Origin: Diatrype stigma
Lineage: Eukaryota > Ascomycota > Sordariomycetes > Xylariales > Diatrypaceae
Assembly: GCA_022225965.2 (NCBI GenBank)
Contig: JAKJXP020000156.1
Span: 1 to 64,000, forward strand
Direction: 5' to 3'
Length of the DNA: 64,000 bases
The notes beneath the pieces were generated by a model. The model was not told where the DNA came from, did no database searches, and saw nothing but the letters and a program-made list of their open reading frames with translations. Positions 36,861 through 48,125 of this stretch are shown here, in pieces. Both the position numbers and the translations under genes were made by a program. The first letter of the stretch is position 1. Every line of letters begins with the position of its first letter.

Positions 36861-37560
36861 TTCACTTGGCCTTGGTAAGAGAGTATTCTATCGCATTATA
36901 TCCTGCTTTGCGGTCCCACTAAGCAACCCAAGATGGAAAGGGATTATCCTCTTCCTGGTTCTGCCTATAGTACAGGACTCGGAGGCTTCTAGCTTTCGAA
37001 ATGCACCTATGTGCGACGTCTTGGTATAACTCAAGTTTCGACAGGTCATAATCGGCTTGTCAGCGGAGCCCTGACCCGGCGAAAGAAGACATTGCCATTA
37101 AACCATATACAGATAATAGGAGATCGGGGTGTTCTTCTTACTGAGCAGCAATCTTAACTCTGTTAGTCGTATGCATGCCATGGAAACTGTGAGGGGATAA
37201 TGTACTACTTATAGGGGGCTAAGTAAAGGGGTCCACAGTGATCCCTATATATGCAAAATTGTGGGCTAAGAACTAGGCCTCTGGGTCGGCTCCGGTTAAG
37301 GGAGTATCGGGCCAGTTCTAGCTAGGGGGGCTCCGGCCAGTTCCGGGGCTCGGCTTAGGTCCTGGGCTAAGGGGTATCACGAAGCCGGTTTGCTCGGAGC
37401 TTGGTGTTCGAAACCATGAGCTGATAGTGACATTCAGCACTTACTACGGCGGCTGACCATACAGCTACCTCTGGAGGCCTGGCTATTACCTCTCAGCAGT
37501 GGCGGCCCTATGCAAGTACTCCATTCATGTATAACGTCTTAAAATATTTGCAAACTAGCA
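36861..37560. other. Intergenic, possible further HET relic upstream
   Basis: The minus strand upstream of the HET relic has scattered protein-like patches but no continuous frame. A GC-rich segment with repeated GGCCAGTTC/GGCTCCGG words lies at about 37285-37360. No intact gene. Confidence 0.45.
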
Positions 37561-38487
37561 TTAGAGCAATTCATTAAAGAACGACCCTATCCCCCATCTT
37601 GGCTTCTCAGTCTTCTCATCTGCCGCGTCTTTATCCTTATCTTCGTAATTTGCACAAAATCGTCCTCGATAGCCATCATCCTCCATGTGCTTCAATCGCT
37701 CCTTGAACGGCTCAAACAAGCTAACAGCCTCGTGTACAGTCTTTGCGAGGCCAGGAACCTCATTGACGGAGGTGTAAAATCTACCGCCCAGGTCCTTCAT
37801 CATTCCGGACTTGTCATCCATGGTTAACGCGTACCGCATCTTGACCCCCCATAGATCTGGTGCATGCGGAAGCCAAGATTGACACACTTGGTCTTCATAG
37901 CGATACCGTTGTGCATCTTGCGTGAAATTTGCCACCCATGCACCGCCTGTCGTCGGGAAGGCAACGTCTACTTTCGAAGGGAAATGATAGTCATAGAAAA
38001 TTCCGTCATGGACTCTGCTAGAATGCCTGAAGTATATATCCCAGTTCGGCCACCACTGCGCGCCAAGCTGGACCATGCGCGTGGCGAGGCTGTCGTCTTC
38101 ATCCGGCGACCGCGCGGTATCATGTGTGTTCGGTAGCCCGAGATGTTGAAGGTCCACAGCTGACGGGTTTCTGAGCAACACGACGCCGCCTGCTGAGGGA
38201 TATGCGACAAGGTATCCGTCGCCGCCGAATATGTTCGATCTCCTACATGCATTCGGGATCCTATGGAAGCCGCCGTCCATGGGTTTCATGTAGTTAATGC
38301 TCTGGTTGTCGCCTTGTATCCAGCATTCTGGGACGTCTGAATGGATTGCGACGAAGCATTTGTCTTCTTCACATGGGCGCAGCTCCTCGTCATATTCATA
38401 TGCGCTGGATATTCCAGCGAGAAGGGCAGATAACAAGAAAATGCAAGTTGCTGGCTTTGCTCTATGCATGATGGCGACGTGAATCAT
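37561..38487 (-). CDS. Predicted secreted protein, family unknown
   Basis: Single exon, 308 aa from 38487, or 302 aa from the second Met at 38469 (MHRAKPATCIFLL). The second start gives a more typical signal peptide, with likely cleavage near ISSA/YEYDEE. The mature part has six cysteines (even number, compatible with disulfides) and two possible N-glycosylation sites (NQS, NFT). Trp/Tyr-rich motifs include QWWPNWDIYF and DGIFYDYHFP. I recognise no enzyme domain. The gene lies only about 150 bases from the start of the AT-rich block, a setting where lineage-specific secreted proteins of plant- or insect-associated fungi are often found; that role is inference. It shows no stop codons or RIP damage. 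Confidence 0.75.
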   Translation of the reverse strand: MIHVAIMHRAKPATCIFLLSALLAGISSAYEYDEELRPCEEDKCFVAIHSDVPECWIQGDNQSINYMKPMDGGFHRIPNACRRSNIFGGDGYLVAYPSAGGVVLLRNPSAVDLQHLGLPNTHDTARSPDEDDSLATRMVQLGAQWWPNWDIYFRHSSRVHDGIFYDYHFPSKVDVAFPTTGGAWVANFTQDAQRYRYEDQVCQSWLPHAPDLWGVKMRYALTMDDKSGMMKDLGGRFYTSVNEVPGLAKTVHEAVSLFEPFKERLKHMEDDGYRGRFCANYEDKDKDAADEKTEKPRWGIGSFFNELL

Positions 38488-38629
38488 GTAATACCTTTCG
38501 AAAAGTCTTGAATGGAAACACTTATTAGCCGCTGCAGGTAAATAAGCCAGATTTGCTCATATAATTTGGCTTTGCAGGCAACATTTAACGGCGAGCAGGT
38601 AACTTACTGTCATACGGAGGCATTTCGGA

Positions 38630-38931
38630 TTAATAATAACTGCAATTATTACTAATTATAAGATATATTATAATGCATTTTATTTCTTATTATAGGAAGT
38701 ATTAAAATATATTTCTACTTAATATAACTATTAAAAATATAACAGCAAAAGCCGCGGAAATTAAAAAATAAAAGATATATATTAATATATATATATAAAT
38801 TATTATATATAAATATATTGCCGAATTTTCTTCGGAAATCTCTTAAATTTTAATTCTTTAATACTCTTTTTAAGATTATTTAAGATTATAAATTAATTTG
38901 TTTTATACGCTTTAAATTTTATATTTTTTTA

Positions 38932-38968
<37 letters not shown>

Positions 38969-39950
38969 TTTATTTAATATAAATCATTATATATTATCTT
39001 TAAACGTAATAGTTTTAATAAGATTTAATATTTCGTTTTTATTAAAGATATAATTGTTTTTTAAATAATTATTTTATAATTATAAAGCCTAAAATCGTGA
39101 TTTTATCCGTAGTTTTACGAATATTATTTAAAATCGAAATTTAATACTTAGGAAATACTTTTTAAATCGAAGTTATTTAAACATTATATTAAAAATAAAT
39201 GCAAATTAATACGTATAACCTAGTAGCGGCGAATCGAATTTAATATTGTTTTAACATGCGTTAATTTAATTACGAAATTCGGTTTTATCGGGCTTAAACC
39301 GATAAAAAAACGAAAAATTACTTTAAGCGCAAACAATTTCAAAAATAATCGATTTTTTTATTATAAAAACAAGTAATGCTTAAAACGCGAAAAGATTAAT
39401 TCGACTTTTATTATAAATCTTTTAAGATATAACTTTAAGCATTTCTTTTTTATCGCCGACGGATTTTTCTTAAAAGTTCGACCGAATTAAGGCCGTTATT
39501 AAAAAAACAACGAAAATTAGTTCCGTAAAGTTAATTTTTCTTTTCGACGTATTTAATAGTTATTATTATAAACCTTTTAAGAAACTTAATAATTCTTTAA
39601 TTACGATTTTATTACGATTATTAAACTAACTTTTAACGTAACGAATACGAAAACATTTTTAATCGTTATTAAAGAATTAAATATAACGTACGGAATTAAT
39701 ATTATAAAAGCGGTTACGAAATTATTTAATAGCGATTAAAAATCTTTTTCGTAATTTAAATATTAAAAGGAAATATATCTTAAAGAATAATTAAGCCGAC
39801 GCCGTTTTCGATTCGGCCATTTATATTTATAAGATTTATTATATCGTAATAATTATAAACCTTTTTATAACTTTATTAAAGGAAATAATTTTGAAAATAC
39901 TTAAAAACAGTATTAATATAAAAAAGTAACGTCCGAATTATATATAAAGG
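38630..39950. repeat. Unassigned RIP-mutated repeat DNA
   Basis: Left flank of the chromovirus. It holds a TA run (about 38941-38965) and heavily mutated sequence in which I could not recover a protein motif. It may belong to an older element. Confidence 0.5.
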
Positions 39951-40154
39951 TATGGCTCTTGCTTAAGGGGCTTATTACGTAAGCGGCACGTAATAGGCAA
40001 CCAAGCGCCGCATTAAAGGCTAAGGCCCATAAAGAAAACTTTATATACTTTTAGGAATTATAGCTAAAAATAATCTTATATACCTTTTTCTTAAAATAGC
40101 TTTGTTTACGTTTAGCTATTACGTTATTAATTTTTAGCCATTTATATTTTTATA
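39951..40154 (+). repeat. Left LTR of the chromovirus
   Basis: Aligns without gaps to 56512-56715 over 204 bases. By eye there are about 29 differences, all but about two being transitions. Shared landmarks include GGCTTATTACGTAA and CTTTTAGGAATTATA. The right copy ends in TACA where the left has TATA, so an original CA end is plausible. Confidence 0.9.
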
Positions 40155-42360
40155 ATCTTTTAATTTTTTATTCGATATTTAACGCAATAATTAATACGAA
40201 TAAAACTAGCCGTAACCTTTAAAGCAAAACGGCCATAACGAATAATATAAAAAAAGATTTTTAGCGTCAAATCGCCGCCGAATCGGGCAAAAAGCGACGC
40301 ACGAACGACGAAAACGAAAAAGCAACATCCGTTATTTTATAAAACAAAAAAAAACCGTTAATAACCGCTTAACGTTAAAATAATAAAAAAAGCCCGATAT
40401 GTAAAAACTTTTCAAGCTACGGAAATTCCGAAAGCACTTTTGTATGCGTAATCGGTAACCAGCCGTCGCCGAATCGTATTATAAACGACCTTATTTCCGT
40501 TACGAACTAAAAAATTACCCAATTATTAATCGAATTAAAAGCGAAACGTATTTAAAACGAAAAAAAACGAAACCTATGCGTCGAACAAATCGCAAAAAAT
40601 AAAGTAAAACGAAAAAAACTAATTATTTTCGTTACCGCATAATATACGAATAAAACCTTATAAAACAATAAACTTCCGAAATATTTAGGCCGAATATTTA
40701 ACGAACGATTTACGATGCAAAAAAAAAAAAGAATGAATTATTTTTATTACCGAAATTAACGCTATCGAAAAATTAAAGCAAATTAAAGCAATATATATAT
40801 ATTAAATTACGGGCCGTATAAAAAACGACCTTTAAATTAAATAATAATCGTATCGCAATAGCATAAAAAAAAGCGTCGCTAAAACGGCGCTCGAAAACCT
40901 ATAGTTTTTCGTTAAAAAAAACATATAAATTCCGAATACGTAATACGTACGTTTCGAAATGCATTTAAAAACTTATATTAAAACGACGAATCGCTAATAA
41001 AATTTTTTGCTATATAACGAATTCATTAAATCAATATAAAAAGGCCGGAATTAAATTTTTAATAAAAAAATCCGCATTTAATGCATTATTTTTATTATTA
41101 TTATTTATAGCTTATATTAAAAACGAAAATGCTAAAACAAAAGGTTATATTAAAATAACCCTTTGCCGTAATAACGAATATTAATCGGATTTAATAAGCT
41201 TAATACAAAGGCCAAGTTTTAAAAATAAAGTAACGCAAAAATAAACGGCCGTATAATAACGTTTTTTTAAAACCCGAAAAAAGCAAAATGCTTAATATTA
41301 AAACGTTTAATGCTTAAAAAAACGAAATAAAAGCGACCAATAAGGGAATTCCGAATGCCGAATAAATTCCGACCGTAATAAGTCGGTCCGATAATAAAAA
41401 CAAAAAAAACCATTAATAACGTATTAAAATTACGAAAAAAAAAAAAATACCGAGCTATTACCTATAAAAAAAAAAGCATTCGGAATTTCCATTTCGACCA
41501 AAAAGCGAAAAAGCGCCGCCGGATATATCCAAAGCTATTTCTTCCGTAACCGTTTAAAACCTTACTTAATACGACGACTTTAATATTAATTCGAAATCGG
41601 AAAATGGCTTGCCGGAATAAGCGTTTACGTATAGCTTATTTCGGCAAAGCTTTTACGTATGGTCGACATAAGCCCGTTATTTCGAAAAGCCGCGACTATA
41701 TTTCCGAAAAAAAGCGCGACGCTTATTATAATAAGGATTAACCTAAATATAAAGGCCTAAGTTAATATAATAAACCGGCATTTCGTTAAGAAAAAAAAGC
41801 TCCGATCGATTGCCGTTACGTAACCGAAGCTATTAAGAATTAATGGCGCCTTTATTAAGTATTACGGAATATATAAATTCGATATAAAAATAATAAACGC
41901 AATAAAAAAAAAACGAAAATTCCATTAGTTATTTTTTACGATTCGTTATAATCGCAAAGCGCTTAATTTCTTTTTGTTTCGTTTTAACATAAAGCAATTA
42001 AGGATAATATTAAAAACGGCCATTTATTAATAAACGTTTAGCGATTTAAAGAAAATCGACGACAAGGAATTAATCGAATTTGCCTTTATAAATAAACCGG
42101 TTTATTAAATAAATTTAATCGGATTCGAAAACGATCGAAACATTTTTAAATTCGGCAAAAATAACGCCGAAAAAACGGTCGTATTACTAAATTGCTTAAA
42201 AAATTTCGAGAATGTATATTTCGAAAAAAAAACGAAAGCCTATTTAATTTTAAAACAAATAAAGCACGTTATTAATTTTATATTAAAATAATTACTTTTT
42301 ATTACGGGCCCGATTTATTTTATATTAAAGCCTTAACGGAAAAAGCTTAAAGCATATTTA
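40155..42360 (+). pseudogene. Probable gag/protease region of the chromovirus
   Basis: Between the left LTR and the first reverse transcriptase motifs, where gag and protease belong. The sequence is A-rich on the plus strand (AAAACGAAAAA runs), as in a mutated basic protein frame. I could not recover a zinc knuckle or protease motif, so the assignment rests on position. Confidence 0.5.
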
Positions 42361-42660
42361 AAAAAATATTTAACAATAAGGCGCATTTAAAAATTTAAAT
42401 CCGAAATTATAGCCCCGGTATTATTCGTTTTTAAAAAAAAAGGCGCGCTTTATTTATACGTAAATTATAAAGCGTTAAATAAAATAATAATTAAAAACCG
42501 TTACCTTTTGTTTTTAATTTCGGAAATTATAAATCGATTAAATTTCGTTAAAATCTTTATTAAGCCTAATTTAAAAAACGCTTATTATAAAATCCGCATT
42601 AAAAAAACGACAAATAAAAACCCGTTTTCCGTATTTATTACGAATAATTTAAATATATTA
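42361..42660 (+). pseudogene. Reverse transcriptase, N-terminal part (left of the insertion)
   Basis: The plus frame reads APVLFVFKKKGALYLYVNYK (about 42410-42470) then ALNKIIIKNRYLLFLISEI, the start of a Ty3/gypsy reverse transcriptase. The usual Asp of VDY is Asn, and the catalytic LDLxxAY motif reads PNLKNAY (about 42563-42583), so the first catalytic aspartate is lost by a G-to-A change. The frame is lost at about 42650 and the family sequence stops at about 42660, where the insertion begins. Confidence 0.88.
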
Positions 42661-42802
42661 ACAGTCCAACAGCTCGTAACCTCTCTGCAATAAAAGCAAA
42701 GCTTCGTTCCTTAGGCTGCTTTAATTGTTTTATGAATACATTGAAAATCATAAAGTAATTTCTAAGGCTGGCTTATATGGGGTATAATAGCTATATAATA
42801 TG

Positions 42803-42910
42803 TTATTAATACACTTAAATAAGATATAACACTTATGTAATATATTATTAATATACTTATATAAGATATAGCACTTATATAGTATGTTATTAATATACTT
42901 ATGCATTATT
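42803..42910. repeat. 42-bp tandem repeat, about 2.5 copies
   Basis: Copies begin at 42803, 42845 and 42887 with TTATTAATAYACTT, giving a period of exactly 42. They lie just inside the left end of the Helitron-bearing insertion (its 3' side in Rep orientation). Confidence 0.85.
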
Positions 42911-43006
42911 TATCGTATAACCTAATATTATATTACTATTTTTATAGCACAATTATATATATACCTAAATGGAAAGGCTTTTACCGCCCCTTTAAACCCC
43001 CCGGGG

Positions 43007-43043
43007 CCTAACCTTAACTTTAATTAACCCTAACTCTAACCCG
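43007..43043. repeat. Telomere-like degenerate CCCTAA tract
   Basis: The plus strand reads as about six near-copies of the hexamer (CTAAC, CTTAAC, TTTAAT, TAACCC, TAACTC, TAACCC). It follows a C-rich patch CCCCCCGGGGCC. It is internal, not a chromosome end, and is near the Helitron's Rep-orientation 3' end. Confidence 0.7.
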
Positions 43044-43139
43044 TATTTTTTATACGGGGCTTAATCCGCAAGTTGCGATGAAATAAATGTATTAATAATA
43101 CATATACTTAGGCTAAGTTTTTATGTTTATTATAATAGG

Positions 43140-43285
43140 TATATTATTAATACATAAAAACGAATTTTTAAGTAAGCTTATTATAACAAATATATTATTA
43201 ATACATATAGGCGGATTTTTAATTAAGCTTATTATAACAAATATATTATTAATACATATAAGCCAATACATAATGGGCATATTAT
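43140..43285 (+). repeat. 51-bp tandem repeat, about 2.7 copies, in frame
   Basis: Copies begin at 43140, 43191 and 43242 with TATATTATTAATACATA. The period of 51 is a multiple of three, so the plus reading frame through it stays open and encodes a repeated ITNILLIHI-like peptide, followed by an Asn/Ser repeat (AATAATAACAGC, about 43340-43420). Confidence 0.85.
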
Positions 43286-43339
43286 TAAAAATACGTATGT
43301 TATTAATAATAATAAATATATTTTATTACCGCCGTTACC

Positions 43340-44485
43340 ATTATAATAGCAGCAATAACAGTAATAATAATAACAGTAATAATAATAATAACAGCAATAA
43401 TAATAGCAGCAATAATAACAACATTATGGCCGCAGTTATTTCGGATTACGACCCATACGAGATTTCCGATTCGCCCCCCTATACGCCTCCGAAGAAAAAA
43501 AGAAAAACCGGGCCCCAGCGAAAGCCCGAAAATATATAATTCAAGCCAGAAATAATTAATTAAATATTAACGATAGCTAAACAGCCCTTTTAATAGCATA
43601 AAAAGCTATCAAAGCAGCTTACGAAATCGTCCGCCGCCGTTATATTACCCGGCCAACCGCTTTCTTACTCGCCCCTTTATTAAACGTCCCGGTCCAACGA
43701 CGTATCCGGGAAGTTAAAAACCGAAGAAAAGGCGAATTTAATCTCGCCCAAAGCGCAATAAGCGCCAACCGGAACCTAAAAACGGCGTTGCTATAAATAT
43801 CCGGAACTACGATAAAACAGAAATATAACCGCTATACGAACGGCCAAAATCTTTAAAAAAATTACGTTGCTTATTCGGAAGGTTATTATATTGGCTATTT
43901 ATATAATTCGTAAAAGGCCCGTTATTATCGTAAGTTAATTTTAATATACGATTATTTTAAAACGTTAATTAATAATAATATAACAGCCCCTAATTACGTT
44001 GCTCCGGTTCCGACTCCGGTTCCGGCAATAGCAGCAGCAGCAATAGCTATAACGGCTATAATAATAGCCACAGTACCGGCTTTAATAACGGCCGTTCCCG
44101 TTTCCGGTCCAAAAATAAAGATTCCCGGCCCGGCCCCTTAAATATTAAAGGATATATAAATATTTAAGAAATATGGTTAATATATACCTAATAAACGTAT
44201 TTAGAATAAAAAACGGAATACCAAACCATATCGGCCGATGCTTTAAAAAAGGCCGAATAGCAACTAAAAGGACGCTTCCGAATTATACGGAAAATAAAGG
44301 CGGAACTTATTTTGTACGTATTTAATAACTTTGGCTTCGATAAAAAGGAAGCGGGCGAAAAAAAGAAAAACGATGCAGCTTTCGTACTGAACAATTCCGA
44401 ATTATTTATAAGGCCCATTAAAAACGAAAAAAGCGAAGGCAAAAATAAGAACGAAAATACTAGCAATAACAATAACGTAACTTAA
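43340..44485 (+). pseudogene. Accessory reading frame of the Helitron insertion, unknown family
   Basis: Opposite to the Rep/helicase, the plus strand shows a series of protein-like segments in shifting frames. First an Asn/Ser tract, then SDYDPYEISDSPPYTPPKKK with a basic KKKRKTGPQRK (nuclear-localisation-like; stop at 43539). Next RRRYITRPTAFLLAPLLNV with basic text (about 43620-43770), an Ala/Val/Pro linker, and a charged C-terminus (RIIRKIKAELILYVFNNFGF, about 44270-44330) ending in an Asn-rich tail near 44485. About 350 codons in total. I do not recognise a family. It could be a Helitron cargo gene or a separate nested element. Confidence 0.5.
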
Positions 44486-44749
44486 ATAATATAATAAGCA
44501 TATTATATTAAATGCTCCGGATAATTCCTAAATTCTTATATTATTAATACGTTAAAGGCAGGTTAACGAATAACTTTTAGAATTTTATAGCTATAAAGTT
44601 ATTACTAATGATTTACGGAAAAAGCAAATCTAGAATACCTAATTACGGGAAAATATATATACCGAACGTAATAAACGCATAATAAAAAAGAATAACCGAT
44701 AAAATTAACGACGGGCGAATTGGATTAAAGGGATTAACGGAAAACTAAA

Positions 44750-46200
44750 GGGATATAACTTCGTTCGTTTTACGAATCCAATTAATTAAACGAATAACGA
44801 AGGTTTTACCTTTAGGCCGCTAAATAGCCTTAATACCAAACATTTCATCGAATAATATATTACCCAAGCTTTTTATACGAAATAAGGCCACGTAAATAAG
44901 CCCGGATTAAAATTCCTTGGTTCCAATATTAAGAATAATCTTTTTTAAAATAAAACCTTAAAACTTATAAACCGTAATGGCATAAACAATAACGAAGGAA
45001 AACTGGATACGTTCGTAATTAATACCCTTATAAAAAAGCTTTCGAAAAAAACGAAAAATAGGCACGGCAATAATATTATCGACGGAAAAAAAAATAAAGC
45101 CAAAATACCTAAAAAACAATTAAAAAAAACGGAATATAAAAGAATATAAAAACTTACTTATCGAAAAAAACGAAGATAATATGGGAACTTTTAATACGCT
45201 AATTTGAGCCAGCCTTTTATATAATTTAACGGATGGTTTTTATTGCACCGTTTATTAAGCCCTAAGAAATATAAATGTTTTTTATAAGCATTATATAAAC
45301 GCTAACGTACGTAGGGAAATATATTTCCAAATTGCCGGCATCGCGAAAATTTGGTTTATTCCAATTCTGGCCCGTTTTCGTAACGCAAATACCAACGATA
45401 GGCCGGTTAAATCGATTTATATGCCGGAAGTTATAATTATTAATTAAGGCGTTCGTCGTATAAATACGAATAGCATTCTTAAAAAAAGTAAGCTTAGCTT
45501 TCGTTATAAACGAATCGAATCGATAACGAATGTTTAAAAGCTATTACATCTTGCGTATATAAGATATTGTATAAATAACAGTTAACGTATTCCGAAAAAC
45601 AGCTTATTCCGGGCCTTATTAACGCATAATAACATTAAGGCGAATAGTTTTATTTAAGAAAAAGTACGCTGCCCGCTTAAGGATTTCCAATTTCGATACG
45701 TCGTTTTTCGTATAATATAACGGCTTATCGAAAACGGAAAGAAATTAATAAAAGTCTTTAAAAAAAATAACGCTAATGCCGCTAAATATAGTACTAATAG
45801 GCATATAAAGAAAAGCCTATTATAAACGATTATTAATTATAGCCATAAGGCCTAAGCCCATTATGGATTTTTTGTCGATAACGAAGTATTTTACGTTTTC
45901 GAGATTTTATTAGAATTTAATAAAAGCCGTACCGATAAAAAGAACGAATTGTTTTTTACGAATAAAAAAACGAAAAACAAAATAAATGGTTTAACCTTGG
46001 ATTTCGTTAATAGCAATACCAATAAAAACACTTAAAAAGAAGCATACAATTAACAGCCGAAACGATAAAAAGAAACGGATTTAATTTATAACGAAAAATA
46101 GGATTTAAGCAACCAATTGCGGTAACTATCCGATAAAGGCGAAAAGATAAAATCTTTAATACGAAAGATTTCCCATAACTTCCGGAACTATTAACGTTTA
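44750..46200 (-). pseudogene. Helitron PIF1-like helicase domain
   Basis: The minus strand reads SSGSYGKSFVLK (about 46195-46160), a damaged Walker A (expected GTGKS). Then YFVIDKKSIMGL (about 45895-45860), motif II with the DE changed to DK, then FSGISVIFFKDFY (motif III, expected GD). Further on come an LNVIMRQ-like segment and ITVYKFQGFIL ... YVALFRIKSL (about 44980-44840), motif VI. The order and spacing are those of PIF1-like helicases fused to Helitron Rep proteins. In-frame TAA/TAG codons sit where Gln or Trp are expected. Confidence 0.85.
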
Positions 46201-47699
46201 AAGAAAAAGATTCGCGATTAATGCCGTTTAAAATGTTTTAATAATAATTAACGTATCGATTAAAAATTAAGCATTAAACGGAATTTAAGCTATTTTCCAA
46301 ACTTTCGGAAATATTTTCCGAAAAAACCTTACCGTATTTAAAAATAACAATATGCCAATAATTAAGATTAAAATCGAATCCATTAAGTTATTTCATAATG
46401 CCAATATAATTATTCCAGTTATGGTTTTTATTAATTTCGTAATAACTTAATTTTTCGAATTTACTAACGAAATCCAGATCTTTTTTAAGAAATACATTAG
46501 CCAATTTTACTTAAGTACCGGTAATGTTATTTTTTTTAAGGTTAATATTTTTAAATTTATTTTTATTAATAAGGAAAGAAATATTAATGCCGTAATAATT
46601 ATTATTCTTATAAACATATTTTCGTTAATATGTATCGTAAATTAAGGTTTAAATATTATAAGCAATTCCTTTTATAATAAGAAAATCTTTAACTTTACGG
46701 AAAAAATATTAAAGCATTATTTTAATACGACAGTAATTATCGTATTTCGTAATATTAAGTTTATATTTCGGAAAATACTATAATATACGAAGCTTTATAT
46801 TAGAACGAACGTAAAAAAAAATACCATTCCAATTATATAAGGTTAATTATTAAAAATAAATAACGCCTTTAAATTATTACGTAACTGTACGATTCTTATA
46901 TTTTGCCAAACGATTTCGTTTAGCCGTAATTTTACCGGCTTTAACATAAAACGGATTAGCCTAATCATATTCCGAACGGCAACTTACGGTAATTACGGTT
47001 CGAAAAAACTAAATTAACGGAATGTTTAACAGTTAATAATAAATTTCCATATAAAACCAGTTTTTTTTACCGAAAAGCTTATTTAATAAACGACAAACCA
47101 AAAAAAAAAGGATTCCCATTGGCAAAATAAGGAAAAACCTTAATACAAAGATCTTTAAAGAACTTGGTTTTTATTTTAGCCTTAGCCGTATACTTGGCGA
47201 AATACTTTTTAACGGCATAAACGTTTATATAAAGGGCAATATTAAAATTAGCCTTTTAATCGATTATAAAGGCAAAGTTATATTAGTTAATTCGTTAATC
47301 GGTTTTTTTCGCCAAAAAGAATTAATGCTTTAAGTTGAAATCCTTATTAACGAAAAGAATAAACTATAAGGAACGGGGGAAATAAAAACGATATTAAAGG
47401 TTATTAAGGAAAATACCTACTTGGTTGAATTAATTTAAAGCAGCCTGGCCAAAGCCGAAAGCCTTATTACGATGAATCTGGATTTACGTAAAATTAAGGG
47501 CACGTATTTCAAAACGATTTTCGGACGTAAGTTAATAATTACGCCGTTGTTTTTTTTTTTACGAAAGCAACGAACGAAAACGCAAATATGAATTTAAATA
47601 CGTAATAATAACTTATTAAAATAATTCCAAATAAGAAATTATTTTAAAGCAATAACAAAAAAAAAATACGTTACTTTTAAGACCGGGTTTTTTAGGGCT

Positions 47700-48125
47700 T
47701 TTAAGGGAAATGGAATTAATAACAGAAACATGGAACCCCTAAAATTAAACGAAAATATTTCGGGATTCTTTCGATGTTATGTCGGCTTTCGGAACAAGAC
47801 CCTTTTGTTCCTAATTAAAGCCATAATTATAAGGCATGTTTCGATTTTGTTATTCGAATTTATTCCAATAATCCTCGATGCGGAATTTGGGGCAAACGAC
47901 GATTTTTATAAAGGAATTAAAACGGTAATAAAAATATTAAGCGATAATATAAAGGTTTTGCATAACATTCCTTTTAACAAAACGAAGTTTCGTAATGCCT
48001 TTCGTTTTAATACGTTATTGGGAATAATTGGGCAAATGGCGCATTTAATCGTTTCAATAATAATTAACGGCATTAAAAATAAAAAAAAGGCTGGAATAAT
48101 TACGAACGTTAATTATGGAATTTAA
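47700..48125 (-). pseudogene. Helitron Rep (Helitron-like N-terminal) with destroyed HUH site
   Basis: The minus frame reads MRHLPNYSQ, then LYIIA-YFYYRFNSFIK, CPKFRIEDYW and QNRNMPYNYGF (47850-47818). This is the Helitron-like N domain, where the last piece should be the HUH nickase motif PHxHGF. Both histidines are tyrosine here (CAC/CAT to TAT), a typical RIP change, so nicking activity must be absent. The plus strand is open across the same stretch (47730-48125), but its translation matches nothing. Confidence 0.88.

Noticed and set aside
37403..37415. Possible tRNA B box (GGTGTTCGAAACC)
   Set aside because: No matching A box, acceptor stem or cloverleaf could be formed around it.
39221..39242. 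Ribosomal RNA-like string (AGTAGCGGCGAATCGAA) suggesting a mutated rDNA fragment
   Set aside because: It resembles a short conserved large-subunit rRNA word, but the flanks do not follow the rRNA on either side.
43007..43043. True telomere or chromosome end
   Set aside because: The tract is short, degenerate and flanked by Helitron and chromovirus sequence on both sides.
42803..43285. CRISPR-like regular repeats
   Set aside because: The repeats are contiguous tandem units without unique spacers, and the genome is eukaryotic.
47730..48125. 131-codon open plus-strand frame as a gene
   Set aside because: The minus strand of the same stretch carries clear Helitron Rep motifs, so the plus frame is its antisense shadow kept open by the AT-shifted composition.
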